Notes under the pieces: generated by a model | The model's input: the letters and a program-made list of their open reading frames with translations, nothing else | What the model was told of the DNA's origin: nothing | Database searches by the model: none | Translations under genes and position numbers: made by a program | In this document: positions 63,719 through 64,000 of the stretch, in pieces | How positions within the stretch are numbered: the first letter of the stretch is position 1 | How the letters are laid out: each line of letters starts with the position of its first letter | Assembly (NCBI RefSeq): GCF_000744285.1 | Contig: NZ_JQLQ01000002.1 | Coordinates: 1,302,001 to 1,366,000 of the forward strand | DNA: 64,000 nucleotides | DNA from: Carnobacterium pleistocenium FTR1 | Lineage (GTDB): Bacteria; Bacillota; Bacilli; Lactobacillales; Carnobacteriaceae | Reading direction: 5' to 3'

Positions 63719-64000
63719 TTCAGCACCCCTTCTATTTCTTGGATTTCTGCTTGGAATTTTTCACTTTTAGCTGTTTGAGCTGTACTTGATTTTGATAAAC
63801 TAGCAAGAATGCGTTGATTTTTTTCAAGTTCTTTTTGCCACTTCTTTTTAAAAATAGCAGAGTTTTCATCTTTCAAATGAAAACCAAATGTTAATTGAGT
63901 TGCGGTGGCTGTTGGTTTCTTTGCCGGATCTTTCACCGCGACCATCAATTCATAGATTTTGTCATTTTCTTCAATCAGTTCTTCAGCCGTAACGGTGTAA
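63715..64000 (-). CDS. trmK: tRNA (adenine(22)-N1)-methyltransferase, C-terminal part (cut by window edge)
   Basis: The minus frame is open from the window end (LIEENDKIYELMVAV...) to the stop at 63715, about 94 codons. The TQLTFGFHLKDENSAIFKKK segment and the helical tail (WQKELEKNQRILASL) match the C terminus of TrmK, which methylates A22 of tRNAs; the SAM-binding domain lies outside the window. Overlaps the Nif3 gene by 4 bp, the standard trmK-Nif3 arrangement. Confidence 0.88.
   Translation of the reverse strand, partial: YTVTAEELIEENDKIYELMVAVKDPAKKPTATATQLTFGFHLKDENSAIFKKKWQKELEKNQRILASLSKSSTAQTAKSEKFQAEIQEIEGVLK

Overview
The window is 64 kb of low-GC Firmicute chromosome. An overlapping parE-parC pair, pflBA, a full PyrR-attenuated pyr operon, RexAB (AddAB-type) recombination nuclease without an obvious iron-sulfur cysteine cluster, a TrpXYZ-type ABC operon and MetNIQ together suggest Lactobacillales, most likely Carnobacteriaceae (Carnobacterium or a close relative). 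The genus is inferred from gene content and style; no rRNA or tRNA gene was seen.

Layout. 1-8.5 kb: end of parE, parC, pflB-pflA, ppaC. 9.7-16.7 kb (minus): a large M16 metallopeptidase, a DUF3307 membrane protein with SatD, a DUF697-type membrane GTPase, a YrrS-like anchored protein. 17.9-27.2 kb (minus): an ECF S component, a MetNIQ-like importer, a PfpI protein, a small unknown protein, a MarR regulator, a TrpXYZ-like ABC operon with a long structured leader holding two tiny Trp-containing reading frames, and an alpha-carbonic anhydrase. 27.4-29.1 kb: rqcH. 29.1-40.4 kb (minus): pyrE-F-D-carB-carA-pyrC-B-R with two PyrR attenuators, then rluD and lspA. 40.6-43.4 kb (plus): three exported cell-envelope proteins, the last broken by a 25-bp tandem duplication. 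43.7-45.3 kb: small membrane proteins, a probable bacteriocin-immunity pseudogene with three in-frame stops, and remnants of a recombinase. 53.3-64 kb (minus): rexA, rexB, a DUF1294 protein, pepT, a Nif3-like protein and the end of trmK.

The most interesting region is 46.1-52.4 kb. Eight copies of a 28-bp site, all in the same orientation, are spaced 0.5-1.2 kb apart. Their right half (AATTTCATGTAT) is identical in all eight, while the left half is variable. Between the sites lie one- to three-gene blocks: ASCH protein, RelBE toxin-antitoxin, lipoprotein, DinB protein, small membrane peptides, DinJ/YafQ toxin-antitoxin and unknowns. Immediately left is a short (about 183 aa when repaired) tyrosine recombinase gene carrying all catalytic residues but broken by two single-base indels. 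A second, more decayed recombinase fragment lies at 44.8 kb. I interpret the region as an integron-like gene-cassette array of a Gram-positive type, with its recombinase now inactive. An IS30-family remnant and a 5' fragment of a group II intron follow the array.

A second repeat system is a family of about 195-bp elements (one copy 404 bp) with long imperfect terminal inverted repeats. Copies lie at 9.1, 17.5, 23.1 and 60.8 kb. At least two sit between a gene's stop codon and its terminator, so they would be transcribed as part of 3' untranslated regions.
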